A stretch of 64,000 nt of DNA from Sipunculus nudus (Eukaryota > Annelida > Sipuncula > Golfingiida > Sipunculidae). The stretch lies in the NCBI GenBank assembly GCA_026874595.1, contig CM049318.1, positions 27,990,956 to 28,054,955 on the forward strand, in the 5' to 3' direction. Both the position numbers and the translations under genes were made by a program. The notes beneath the pieces were generated by a model. The model had not been told where the DNA came from and did no database searches. It saw only the letters and a program-made list of their open reading frames with translations. Shown one piece after another: positions 14,501 through 21,460 of this stretch; position 1 is the stretch's first letter; every line of letters begins with the position of its first letter.

Positions 14501-14861
14501 TGTTGTTGAATCTAACAGCATGTTAAACATTTTATATATACGTCATTAAAAATATACAGATGTGTGTGTCCGTGAGTGTATGTGTTTTTTGCCTGTGTGT
14601 GTATATTTGTACGGCGGTGTGTGTGTGTGATTTTGCCTGCGGCTGTGTTTATGTGTACGTGCGTGCATATGTGTGTTCTGCCTGCGTGTGTGTATATATG
14701 TACGTACGTGCGTGTATGTGTTTCCCTGCATGTTTGTATTTGTGTAAGTGCGTGTATGTGTTTTTATGCGTGTGTGTATATGCAGTGGCGTCAATTTTTC
14801 TCCAAGGGTGGGGGGGGGGGGGATGACTCGCAACTTTTTTCACACACCATCTCACACACAC

Positions 14862-14920
<59 letters not shown>

Positions 14921-15350
14921 TATAGATATTTCCAGTATATGTTAATTCTTAATCTGGTTAAGATATATAATATTTTCATATTTAACTCATGAATGAAACT
15001 TAAGTCTATAATTCCAGTTATAAATATATTTCATTTCCAATATATAAATATTATTCTCTGAATATCAGCGTGGATGACTGCATTTAACATCCCACCCTTG
15101 CTAAAAAGTAGGTTGTATATATACCCACCATCCCCCCCTCCCCTGTATTGACGCCCCTGCGTATATGTATCCTTGTGTGTATGTGTGTTTTGCCTGCGTA
15201 TGTGTATGTGTACGTGCGTGTATGTGTGTTTTTGCCTATGTGTGTGAATATGTGTACGTACGTGTATGCATGTAACCCACCTGTTTGTCCTACGATCAGG
15301 TCAGACTGAATGAAGAAAATAAGATAAAACGCTAACCACACAATGGACAT
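515..15350 (-). CDS. Gene A: secreted or membrane protein with tandem FAMeT (Methyltransf_FA) modules, 3' end outside window
   Basis: Thirteen coding exons were assembled by hand: 15281-15350, 12254-12555, 11254-11386, 9784-10068, 9262-9405, 8391-8846, 5582-5811, 4602-4815, 3644-4081, 2835-3044, 2188-2415, 1103-1263 and 515-809. They give 3166 nt in one continuous frame. A signal peptide is followed by seven FAMeT modules. Each module keeps a Cys in the F-x-V-K-A-C strand and a second Cys before the F-W-x-x-W motif, which looks like a structural disulfide pair. The family (PF12248) is named after a claimed farnesoic acid O-methyltransferase, but no SAM-binding motif is visible, so a methyltransferase activity is not inferred. 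An extracellular binding or adhesion role is the more likely reading. The gene is the collinear paralogue of gene B. All introns are GT-AG and most sit in phase 1 at module borders. The C-terminus is outside the window and may carry a membrane anchor like locus C. Confidence 0.85.
1103..1263 (-). CDS. Gene A exon 12, module 7 N-terminal part
   Basis: The acceptor is GCTCCAG before 1263 and the donor is CAG|gtaagt after 1103. The exon is 161 nt (phase 1 to 0) and contains [16 protein letters not shown], ending S-Y-Q. The intron that splits the module just before the I-L-L-G strand is at the same place and phase in gene B (56262-56416). Confidence 0.87.
1264..2187. other. Gene A intron between modules 6 and 7
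   Basis: AT-rich intron with no coding signal on either strand. It contains one small terminal-inverted-repeat element at 1923-2100. Confidence 0.7.
1923..2100. mobile_element. Mariner-like non-autonomous element (MITE), copy 1
   Basis: About 178 bp with imperfect inverted ends: CAGTAAAATCTAGCCTAACG at the left and CGTAATATCGAGGTGTCACTG at the right, which reads CAGTGACACCTCGATATTACG on the other strand. TA dinucleotides flank both ends (1921-1922 and 2101-2102), as expected for a Tc1/mariner-type target duplication. It has no coding capacity. A second copy lies at 5892-6064. Confidence 0.72.
2188..2415 (-). CDS. Gene A exon 11, module 6 C-terminal part
   Basis: The acceptor is CTATGCAG before 2415 and the donor is GAAG|gtatac after 2188. 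The exon is 228 nt, phase 1 to 1. It encodes [29 protein letters not shown] and a closing V-W-E-L-S-E-V-E-G. Gene B 55352-55576 matches throughout but uses a GC donor at the same border. Confidence 0.88.
2416..2834. other. Gene A intron inside module 6
   Basis: AT-rich, about 420 bp. The sequence attttcatag near 2731 and ttgttctatag near 2626-2640 form a loose inverted repeat around the word GAACAATTTTCAT. Nothing else is recognised. Confidence 0.5.
2835..3044 (-). CDS. Gene A exon 10, module 6 N-terminal part
   Basis: The acceptor is TATTACAG before 3044 and the donor is GTTG|gtgagt after 2835. The exon is 210 nt, phase 1 to 1. It contains [24 protein letters not shown] and ends I-R-R-S-V-G. 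Gene B exon 53597-53809 shares Y-D-R-(F/L)-W-(M/L)-P. Confidence 0.87.
3045..3643. other. Gene A intron between modules 5 and 6
   Basis: About 600 bp of AT-rich sequence. The extra 42-codon exon that gene B carries at this place (52948-53073) was looked for on the minus strand and not found. Confidence 0.6.
3644..4081 (-). CDS. Gene A exon 9, complete module 5 in one exon
   Basis: The acceptor is TAATTTCAG before 4081 and the donor is ATAG|gtgagt after 3644. The exon is 438 nt, phase 1 to 1. It contains [29 protein letters not shown] and a final Y-W-N-I-D-A-R-I-G. Gene B codes the same module in two exons, so one paralogue gained or lost an intron. Confidence 0.9.
4082..4601. other. Gene A intron between modules 4 and 5
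   Basis: About 520 bp with no recognised coding sequence, repeat or element. Confidence 0.5.
4602..4815 (-). CDS. Gene A exon 8, module 4 C-terminal part
   Basis: The acceptor is GACGTCAG before 4815 and the donor is GACG|gtaagt after 4602. The exon is 214 nt, phase 0 to 1. It encodes [21 protein letters not shown] and closing [10 protein letters not shown]. Gene B has the same sequence type fused to the N-terminal half (50424-50894). Confidence 0.87.
4816..5581. other. Gene A intron inside module 4, absent from gene B
   Basis: About 766 bp of AT-rich intron. It includes a (TA)n tract at 5484-5546 that ends about 35 bp from the upstream exon donor. Gene B has no intron at this position. Confidence 0.7.
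5484..5546. repeat. (TA)n microsatellite
   Basis: About 31 uninterrupted TA units, seen directly. It lies in the gene A module 4 intron. The Tyr-Ile runs it encodes in several frames are artefacts. Confidence 0.97.
5582..5811 (-). CDS. Gene A exon 7, module 4 N-terminal part
   Basis: The acceptor is ATATTTTAG before 5811 and the donor is AAG|gtcagt after 5582. The exon is 230 nt, phase 1 to 0. It encodes [31 protein letters not shown] and ends N-G-E-K-V-K. V-P-D-R-T and T-D-T-H-(A/S)-Y-E-I-T are shared with gene B module 4. Confidence 0.86.
5892..6064. mobile_element. Mariner-like non-autonomous element (MITE), copy 2
   Basis: About 173 bp. The left end is CAGGGAAACCTCGGAATAAC followed by GACCACC. 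The right end GGTGGTCGCAGGGCGAGGTT plus TTAC is the approximate inverse. TA flanks both ends (5890-5891 and 6065-6066). It is the same family as 1923-2100. Confidence 0.72.
6679..6727. repeat. (TA)n microsatellite
   Basis: About 24 TA units, seen directly, in the large gene A intron. Confidence 0.97.
8391..8846 (-). CDS. Gene A exon 6, complete module 3 in one exon
   Basis: The acceptor is CATTGTAG before 8846 and the donor is GCAG|gtgagt after 8391. The exon is 456 nt, exactly the length of gene B 49727-50182, phase 1 to 1. It encodes [20 protein letters not shown], then I-T-S-C, F-W-L-S-W, V-R-F-G-A-G and E-W-E-F-L-E. The gene B exon has R-K-S-Y-L-Y-L-L-D-K-T-S-L at the same place. This is one of the clearest pieces of evidence that A and B are paralogues. 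Confidence 0.93.
8847..9261. other. Gene A intron between modules 2 and 3
   Basis: About 415 bp, AT-rich, with no feature recognised. Confidence 0.5.
9262..9405 (-). CDS. Gene A exon 5, module 2 C-terminal part
   Basis: The acceptor is CCAACAG before 9405 and the donor is ATGT|gtaagt after 9262. The exon is 144 nt, phase 1 to 1. It encodes [14 protein letters not shown] and ends G-S-W-E-F-R-S-I-M. It aligns with gene B 49173-49319, which ends G-S-W-E-L-R-S-V-L. Confidence 0.87.
9406..9783. other. Gene A intron inside module 2
   Basis: About 380 bp, AT-rich, with nothing recognised. Confidence 0.5.
9784..10068 (-). CDS. Gene A exon 4, module 2 N-terminal part
   Basis: The acceptor is TTCTTTCAG before 10068 and the donor is CAAG|gtagcg after 9784. 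The exon is 285 nt, phase 1 to 1. It encodes [24 protein letters not shown] and F-F-W-V-T-W-Q. The phase-1 intron that follows W-Q is shared with gene B. Confidence 0.88.
10069..11253. other. Gene A intron between modules 1 and 2
   Basis: About 1.2 kb of mixed composition with no repeat, element or exon recognised. Short reading frames at 10468-10659 and 10714-10896 resemble nothing known. Confidence 0.5.
11254..11386 (-). CDS. Gene A exon 3, module 1 C-terminal part
   Basis: The acceptor is CGTATTCAG before 11386 and the donor is GATG|gtaggt after 11254. The exon is 133 nt, identical in length to gene B 47584-47716, phase 0 to 1. It encodes [20 protein letters not shown] and G-Q-T-G-N-W-A-F. 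Confidence 0.9.
11387..12253. other. Gene A intron inside module 1
   Basis: About 870 bp with a (TA)n tract at 11504-11556. No other feature is recognised. Confidence 0.6.
11504..11556. repeat. (TA)n microsatellite
   Basis: About 26 TA units, seen directly. Confidence 0.97.
12254..12555 (-). CDS. Gene A exon 2, module 1 N-terminal part
   Basis: The acceptor is AATAACAG before 12555 and the donor is GCG|gtaagt after 12254. The exon is 302 nt, phase 1 to 0. It encodes [25 protein letters not shown] and Q-F-W-V-W-F. Gene B 46253-46551 has V-W-L-I-T-D-Q and K-A-C-S-D-A-Y-I-A-L. The relic exon in locus C (30500-30577 plus 35072-35215) matches this exon at the DNA level. Confidence 0.9.
12717..12872 (-). 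repeat. 3' LTR of the gypsy-type element, with tRNA-like fold
   Basis: 156 bp with terminal TGTTACG/CGTAACA inverted ends. On the minus strand, 12806-12752 has a 7-bp closing stem (GGTTGAT with ATCAACC) and a T-arm (CTGGG, TTCGACT, CCCGG). That T-arm includes the GGTTCGANTCC box typical of RNA polymerase III B boxes. A perfect 9-bp hairpin (CTCGCTAGC with GCTAGCGAG, 12809-12838) lies next to it. There is no complete D arm, so it is not a tRNA gene. Confidence 0.78.
13011..13400 (-). pseudogene. Gag fragment fused to RNase H fragment by internal deletion
   Basis: The 13130-13351 reading frame starts with a gag-like piece ([12 protein letters not shown]) and runs straight into an RNase H-type piece (I-C-Y-F-S-R-K-L-N, then Y-S-T-I-E-K-E-Y-L). 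Further down, in another frame, come D-N-P-L-T-F and [15 protein letters not shown], the usual end of gypsy RNase H. At least two deletions are therefore implied. Confidence 0.8.
13511..13897 (-). pseudogene. N-terminal part of a gypsy-type gag protein
   Basis: This 128-residue frame starts with ATG at 13897 shortly downstream of the 5' LTR. It begins M-A-D-L-K-P-E-T-F and has a Glu/Lys/Arg-rich coiled-coil stretch in its second half (repeated L-E-K, E-R-E, L-K-R-L-E-L). The frame is lost after this point, but gag-like sequence continues as far as about 13320 in other frames. Confidence 0.7.
14013..14161 (-). repeat. 5' LTR of the gypsy-type element
   Basis: About 149 bp, aligning with 12717-12872 through the tRNA-like block and the CCCGTAACA end. 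The end towards the gag region is too diverged to place exactly, and no clear primer-binding site was found. Confidence 0.7.
14560..14782. repeat. GT-rich low-complexity tract
   Basis: The plus strand is dominated by TGTGTG, GTGCGTG and TGCCTG words. A similar tract resumes at 15168-15270 beyond the inserted element, so the original tract was split by it. Cys/Val-rich reading frames here are artefacts. Confidence 0.85.
14783..15159. mobile_element. hAT-like non-autonomous element, copy 1
   Basis: The ends are CAGTGGCGTCAATT at the left and ATTGACGCCCCTG at the right, inverse of each other with one mismatch. The flanks are TGTATATG (14775-14782) and CGTATATG (15160-15167), an 8-bp target duplication with one difference. 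Size and end type suit hAT-type MITEs. It contains a poly-G run and a (TA)n tract (14864-14916) and has no coding capacity. Confidence 0.8.
15281..15350 (-). CDS. Gene A exon 1, signal peptide
   Basis: ATG at 15350 opens a hydrophobic signal peptide ([14 protein letters not shown], then V-G-Q-T). The donor ACAG|gtgggt follows in phase 1. The exon has the same frame and phase as gene B exon 1, and both genes share AGG-ATG at the start. The codon aligned with the gene B first ATG is GTG here, so 15350 is the first usable in-frame ATG. An out-of-frame ATG-TGA pair (15353-15358) lies two bases upstream. Confidence 0.85.
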
Positions 15351-15352
15351 CC

Positions 15353-15358
15353 TCACAT
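15353..15358 (-). promoter_or_regulatory. Minimal start-stop upstream ORF (ATG-TGA) before gene A
   Basis: On the minus strand the sequence is ATGTGAGGATG. An ATG followed at once by TGA precedes the gene A start codon by two bases. Start-stop elements of this kind are known to stall ribosomes and lower downstream translation. That it acts here is inference, and the transcription start is not known. Confidence 0.4.
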
Positions 15359-16083
15359 TCAGTTCATGATCAAAACTATAAACGACTTTATCAAAGAATC
15401 TGAATCCTAACTTTTGTCAAAAACCCTCTGGGAGTTATAAGAAGAAAAGCAATCGTCTTGTTATTATAGCTACAGCAATCGCAAAAACACGGGATCAAAG
15501 TATAGACATTATAAATGATTTAGTTTCGCATTTATCATTTAATCAAAGAATATAGCAGCCAAGGTTCAATTAGGTATGCGAGGTCTATGAAACATGGGTG
15601 ATCTTGGACAAAATCAATATGGGTTTACTGCGTTTTCGCGTATTATATATTTAACCAGTGCATATACATACACTTATCTTCGTTAAAAGAAGGAGAAAAT
15701 TGGAAACTAGAATGTGTGCTTTACAGATAAATGTGTGTCATACTTCACAAATTTCATCGTTAGATCACTGGTGAGCTTTGTTCGCTAGAACAATAATGAA
15801 CAAAGGCGGTTTCTAACAACAGTGAATGACCCTTGGACAAACAAATTCCCGATAAAGTGTCCATTAATAATTTATTGTGGTGTTCTAGAAATATATGTAT
15901 TGTTATTTATACCGGACCTGAAGAATCAGAATACTTTACACTCTGTCTAGATGTGTCCATTTGTTTTAAGTAAAGTTAATAATATCTTTATTATTCCATT
16001 GAACGCCAAAAAGGGAAATAAATTTCATGAATTATTTATTTATCATAGATGAAACGATAACAGTAAAGGGTGCTTGTTTTGGG

Positions 16084-16510
16084 GAATATCATCACTGCGC
16101 CTATAACAAGAAAGAATGTTCTACCGGAGATATCGTAGAGATATCGTCAGTGGGCCTATAAAAATGGGACATCTTTATTTCGGGGATATCGTCAGTTGGC
16201 CAATAACAATAGGACATCTTTATTTTAGGGTATCATCACTGGGCCAATGGCAATGGAACACCTTTATTGTGGGGTATCATCAGTGGGCCAATAACAATGA
16301 GACATCTTTATTTTAGGGTTAACGTCAGTGTGCCGATTATTACGGAGGATGTTTATTTTGGTATATCATAAATGAACCGACAACAGTTAATGGTGTATCC
16401 TTGGCACACGAACAACATACGTTATTTACTTGAGATGTATTTTGTGGGCGGATATATTAGCTGGCTATTTTTATTTCAGAATATTATCAGTGAGCCTATA
16501 ACAATGTGTA
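16084..16510. repeat. Degenerate minisatellite, unit about 45-55 bp
   Basis: At least six diverged copies of a unit read roughly GGATATCGTCAGTGGGCC, TATAACAATG, GGACATCTTTATTT. Clear copies start near 16130, 16182, 16229, 16272, 16315 and 16475. They are visible by eye through the words ATC(A/G)TCA(G/C)TGGGCC and ACATCTTTATT. Confidence 0.8.
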
Positions 16511-17065
16511 TGTGGGGAAATCATCAGTTGTTAAAGCTTTTTAATTAAAATAGAACCTATTATCGGTATTACTAATACTATTAGCGGGTGACTTTGTACA
16601 GATTGGAACCCGGGATGGAGCTATTGACCGTGACAGGGATGAGAAGTTCAATAAGGATCATCTTAGTGAGGGGGGGGGGGGGGGTATGCCTCCGGGAACA
16701 TCTTGTTTAATATACAATCCAAGATCAATTAAGAGAAATTTCGTCAACTGGCAGGAAGGATAAAAAAGTGCAACAATTCTTGAAAAGAAACGGTCGAAGA
16801 TTATAATTCGTATTCAATTATATTTTTACAAATGGAAAGTTTGTATTATAAATACACTTGATCATTACTTTGTAAGTGTGATGCTTAACTACAAAATTAT
16901 GCGTACATTTTCTGGAAAGACGGGTCGTATAAATGAGGGATTACTCTAGATAAAAACACTACAATCACAGGTCGTAAGTACCTCCCTAGATGGGGGTCCA
17001 GTGTGACGTCACAAACTGCGTATGCCAGGAAGGGGCCGGTATCACGGAAAAAAAATGTTCAGGCG

Positions 17066-17070
<5 letters not shown>

Positions 17071-17114
<44 letters not shown>
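17071..17114. repeat. (CT)n microsatellite
   Basis: About 22 uninterrupted CT units, seen directly. Confidence 0.97.
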
Positions 17115-17121
<7 letters not shown>

Positions 17122-18151
17122 TTCGAAGGGGTAACGGCAAGATCAGCACTTGGCAACATTAACACCGAACATGTTAATAGTCACTCGAAATCGCTCTACA
17201 AAATTACTGATACATTACCACAAGATAGCAAAATCATAAAGTAAAAATTTTACATAACATTTTATTACATAAAAATCAGTAGGTTTTATGTCCTCTATCA
17301 GATACTTGTAGAGTCATATACTTAAAAATAATAGTTAAAAATGATAAACCGGAGTGCTAGAAGGAAGCATAAATAGTCATCACCTCGTCTTTAAGGGTAA
17401 GAATTAAAGGGAAAATGTTTACTTTTATATCTTTCTTATCGATCTCACTTTGTCGATATAACGGACGCGAATGCTTAGGATCAGATATCTCCAACAGATG
17501 TCGTTAGTGTAATGGAATTGTATGTTTAAGGTGTTTAGTCCATATGCTCCAAATAAGGTGTCTTGTTTCTGCTGATTATAAATACAGCGACAGAACGATG
17601 AACAAGGCTGCCATTTCGATGGCTCACTTCCATCATATTTCTCTTTAAAAATAATAACCTATCGGTTTTTGCGTATGCTGCTTTCGGCTTACGAAAATCT
17701 TCCTAAACTACCAAAATGTCATGTACAAGTCAGTGACATTTCCTTCCGTTTCATAGCAGTTGTTTAAAAACAAATTTAAAACTTACCTCCTTCGGCAAGC
17801 TTTGGCCACTACTATATGTTTTATTTGTTTACTATAAATGATTAATACGCGGGGACATGAGAAAGAATGTAGGCTTTGGGAGAGGTCGATAAAGAGGTTT
17901 CCGAGAAATTGTGCCCTCTACGTTGGTTTGAGTGCGTGCGTGACTTAGGCTGTGATTCCGACTATCGGAGAATATATAAATACTATTTAATATCACGTTT
18001 ATTATTATAAATATTATTATTATCATTATTATTATCATGTCTTTTGTTAGACATCAGTATGGCTCCTATCGGCAGTAGTGTTATATTGCTGACTTTTCTC
18101 GGCCCATTTGTACATTTAGTTGTCCATTACAAATTGTTTCTCATCATTGGA

Positions 18152-18255
18152 CTAACTACTAGCAAGCTGCCGGCGTCCCAGCATCACGATAACGACGACT
18201 GTGAGGAGGGCCACACAGATAATGAATCCGAAAGCGATTTCTTCCTTGGCACCAT
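18152..18255 (-). pseudogene. Locus C last exon: transmembrane helix and short tail
   Basis: The acceptor is TTTGTCAG before 18255, entering in phase 1 as the FAMeT modules do. The exon reads G-A-K-E-E-I-A-F-G-F, then a run of about 20 hydrophobic residues (I-I-C-V-A-L-L-T-V-V-V-I-V-M-L), then G-R-R-Q-L-A-S-S and a TAG stop at 18152-18154. A single hydrophobic helix followed by basic residues is the stop-transfer pattern of a type I membrane protein. The exon itself is intact, but the upstream FAMeT exon has in-frame stops, so it is placed in a pseudogene. It could belong to another unrecognised gene. Confidence 0.6.
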
Positions 18256-18470
18256 CTGACAAAGTCTCTGGTACTGAATCAACAATAATGTTATTAAAAA
18301 TAATAATGTAATATATATATATATGTGTGTGTGTGTGTGTAACGGCCGTCCGGCATAGCCAAGTCGTCCGTCTCCAGACGTGTACGAAATACCTCCAACA
18401 CGTGGTTGATATAAAACTTTATTCAAACCAGCTCGAACATCTCTCACGCGAAGTAGAGACTGTAAAGAGC

Positions 18471-18502
18471 GAAACGAGATACGTTCAGTTCCATGTATCA
18501 CT
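18471..18502. repeat. 32-bp direct repeat, copy 1
   Basis: Identical to 18744-18775: GAAACGAGATACGTTCAGTT followed by CCATGTATCACT. Spacing is 273 bp. It may mark an unrecognised element or a small duplication. Confidence 0.9.
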
Positions 18503-18743
18503 GGAAACTGAAGTTTACGCCATGTTTGCAATTATGAAATACCGTTATGAGAGTAATTACTTTTAACCTGCGTAAAATGTATATAAAATGAATACTGCAT
18601 GATATTTTAGCTGCGATATATAATGAATACTGTATGATATTTTTTAGCAATACTCGTGTCTATTAAACATTCAAGGAACGTGTATACACCAAAGGTTTAG
18701 TGTTGATACTTAATAAAGTGAAGTGCTCTTACCTGTCAAGAGA

Positions 18744-18775
18744 GAAACGAGATACGTTCAGTTCCATGTATCACT
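18744..18775. repeat. 32-bp direct repeat, copy 2
   Basis: Second exact copy of 18471-18502. Confidence 0.9.
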
Positions 18776-18997
18776 CCGACTCTCTTGACCCACCGACCTT
18801 AACACAGTCACGCTAATGAGAATTTCATCATGAGAAAGGAGAAAGCCATTGAAAACAACAATAGAAACAATCCAAGCAGACCAGGCAATAAAAACAATGG
18901 CTAGAAACCACAAGGCAAAGAGCGAGAACAGTAAACAAACCAGTTGAAACCTGAAACAGAATTTATATATCACAGACATCAGGTTGTTTCACATCCG

Positions 18998-18998
<1 letters not shown>

Positions 18999-19090
<92 letters not shown>

Positions 19091-19203
19091 GGTATACCAG
19101 GCTCTTGGTTTCTCTTTCACATAGAAAAAAAATCCGTTTATATATATATACCGGTATACCAGGCTCTTGGTTTCTCTTTCACATAGATAAAAAAATCCGT
19201 TTA
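18999..19203. repeat. (TA)n tract and a 60-bp tandem duplication
   Basis: TA units run from 18999 to 19087 with one interruption. A unit containing CCGGTATACCAGGCTCTTGG and ending AAATCCGTTTA then occurs twice in a row (to 19140 and to 19203). This lies just upstream of the LINE copy 1 sequence. Confidence 0.88.
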
Positions 19204-19578
19204 AATTATGAAAGTCGAAGGTTCAGCTAGGACTGTGGTTGTCTTCACAGTAGACTGCGCAGACTCGGGCGTACGAGAACGAACTTCTCAGTGCTCACAT
19301 TTTTACTTGGATTTTAATGGATTTTACGCTCTTAAACGGATTTTACAAGCACATGCTTTTGAAGACAAACTGTGATATTCCATGCATTCCCCTACACTGT
19401 GTTGTGGGGATGTTTGAGTGATATTTCAGCGACGGAAAAGTAAGTTTATCTATCATCACATTCAAGACGTCGCCCCTGGAAACTGTAAACAAACCCCGCG
19501 TCCTGTTCTCTCATCTTCCTATAAACAGTCACTAAGACGTTTTATCGAACTCATATTAGTGTATACGCAAAAGAAATC

Positions 19579-21460
19579 ATGTCTGACAAACTGATTCAAC
19601 AATCTAACATGCTGCTCGATAGCTTGCCTGTGCCGACAAAAGAAAAACTCGAGCAAGCCATCAGAGACGTCACAAATAACTGGAATACCACTGTTCATAA
19701 TATGAAGAAGTGTGACCTAAACAAATTCAGGAAAACAAAATGCAAGTCAGCAATCCAGGCAGAACTTGCCAATATAATCCCGTCAATACCAAAACCTGTA
19801 CTTTCATGCAAAGCGTTATTCATATCTAATGGTATAAACAACAGAGTGAAACCAGATTGAGTGAAACCAGTGTTGCGGTCATCGCTTCATCCCCAATTGA
19901 GAACAAAGGGTCAACAACAACAGACAACATCCTGGGGGATCCAAAAGACCCCTCAAAATTCCAACTCAATGAGTCCATTACCTGAAATAAACTCATCAAT
20001 ACCTCAAGACTCTCCATTATCGCCAGCCTTTACGTCGCCTCCATCACCTCTGGATATTAGTGTAATGTCACACGCTGAGCTCAATGATAACACCCATTGC
20101 TCCCCTATTTCACACCCTGAGCTGAATGATAACACCCATTGCTCTCCTAATTCATACAATGAAGTGAACACAAAATCAAACTGTGATAAACTAACACCTG
20201 ATAAAGCTACATGTGAACGTCAGACACGTAATACAAAAAAAAGAACATCATTTAAAGTGCAATCAAAAAGCAACCTTGAAACCAAAGATCAAGAAGAATC
20301 ATATTGCTCTAAGGACTGTGTTTATGATCGCAAGTATGCTGATGAATCTATGGTTCGATGCTGCATCTGTATGAGCTGGTTCCATCCAGTATGTGTAGGA
20401 GAGGATAGTGGAACTCTTGGCATCTGGACGTGTATAACGTGCAGAAACTATCCACACAAAATCAACCTCCTTGCTACCCGCCTTGAGTCGCTAATTGAGA
20501 TAAACATAGCCCTTCAAACCCAGATTAATGCCTTCATGGAACGTATCACTCCATCGAACTCAACACGATGCTGTCAATGCAAATGTAACGTAACAACAAA
20601 CTGCCTTTCGTCATCACCAGTAAATGATCCACCCTCAACTCCAAAAATCAAGACCACTGCAACACAAACTACGCTGAATACCAGTACACCCATTACTCTT
20701 CTAAACTCCACACTATCAAATCAAACGAGTGAAGATTCGTCTGTAACAGCCTCAACTATCAGCTTCCGAGACGTAAACGCGTGTCCTAGCACAGACGCTT
20801 CCACAGAAGTACACAACGACTCCAATGTAATCCCAGCAACATGCCATGTAAACAAAGCTCAGAAGAAATCAGGGAACTCTACGCCCAAGCCTTCACACGA
20901 ACACAAACAACACAAAACAAGGCCCTGCCAATCCTCTTACGTAACTGTCCTGGGGGACTCAATGACAAAGAACTTGAACTCTTCTGACCTCTCCGATGAA
21001 ACCAAAGTCAATGTGCATGTGGACTCAAGTGTGTTTACTTTTGATCATGCTATTGATAGGATCAAGCAAGTCAAGTCTGACCATCTTCTCATACACATCG
21101 GTACAAATCATGTTAGCAAAGAAAGTGCAGACACTAGCATTCGTAAGTTCCGTAAGATTGTGCCAATTATAAAACAGAATCCTAGTATTAAGCACATCAC
21201 AATTAGCACAGTGATTAGCAGACCCTCTAAGATATACTCTAAAAGAACAAGACTTCTGAATGCCGCACTAGAAATCTACGCTGAAAAAACGGATGGACTC
21301 TGCTAATGAATGATAACCTTGGTCCATTTACACTAAATCTGACAACCTCCATCTAAACAAGAAAGGCTCAAAGGCATTCCGTTCAAATATATGTGATGTA
21401 ATCAAAATCGCAACCTCTCTTAAAAATTTTCACAAGCAAACAGTAATAGAATTAACATGA
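19579..21460 (+). pseudogene. LINE copy 1 ORF1: PHD-like finger and SGNH esterase protein, broken
   Basis: ORF1 starts at ATG 19579. An in-frame TGA at 19858 coincides with a 15-bp tandem duplication (AGTGAAACCAGATTG). After it the same frame runs to 21306. A PHD-like zinc finger (C-x3-C, C-C-x2-C, W-F-H-x2-C, W-T-C-x2-C) lies at about 20308-20445. An SGNH/GDSL esterase domain follows, with V-L-G-D-S (block I) near 20948 and H-I-G-T-N-H near 21095. The PHD plus esterase pair is known from ORF1 of CR1-group elements. One A is missing from an A run near 21286 compared with copy 2, which shifts the frame before the final catalytic D-x-x-H block. Confidence 0.85.

Larger units (their letters stand above)
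12556..15280. other. Gene A intron 1
   Basis: About 2.7 kb between the signal peptide exon and module 1. It carries a deleted gypsy-type LTR element (12717-14161), a GT-rich tract (14560-14782) and a hAT-like element (14783-15159). Confidence 0.75.
15359..18151. other. Spacer between gene A start and the last exon of locus C
   Basis: About 2.8 kb that must contain the gene A promoter. A minisatellite lies at 16084-16510, a poly-G run near 16671-16684 and a (CT)n tract at 17071-17114. No convincing TATA box or coding region is seen. Confidence 0.55.

Noticed and set aside
14560-14917. Cys/Val-rich and His/Thr-rich reading frames
   Set aside because: They come from a GT-rich low-complexity tract and a TA microsatellite and have no homology-like features.
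515-15350. Farnesoic acid O-methyltransferase enzyme call
   Set aside because: No SAM-binding glycine motif or catalytic residues can be seen. The family name comes from an early functional claim and should not be transferred as an activity.
18758-18979. 73-codon hydrophobic minus-strand reading frame
   Set aside because: It overlaps the 32-bp repeat and a TA tract, has no splice sites in register with locus C, and has odd repeated W/F/V runs.
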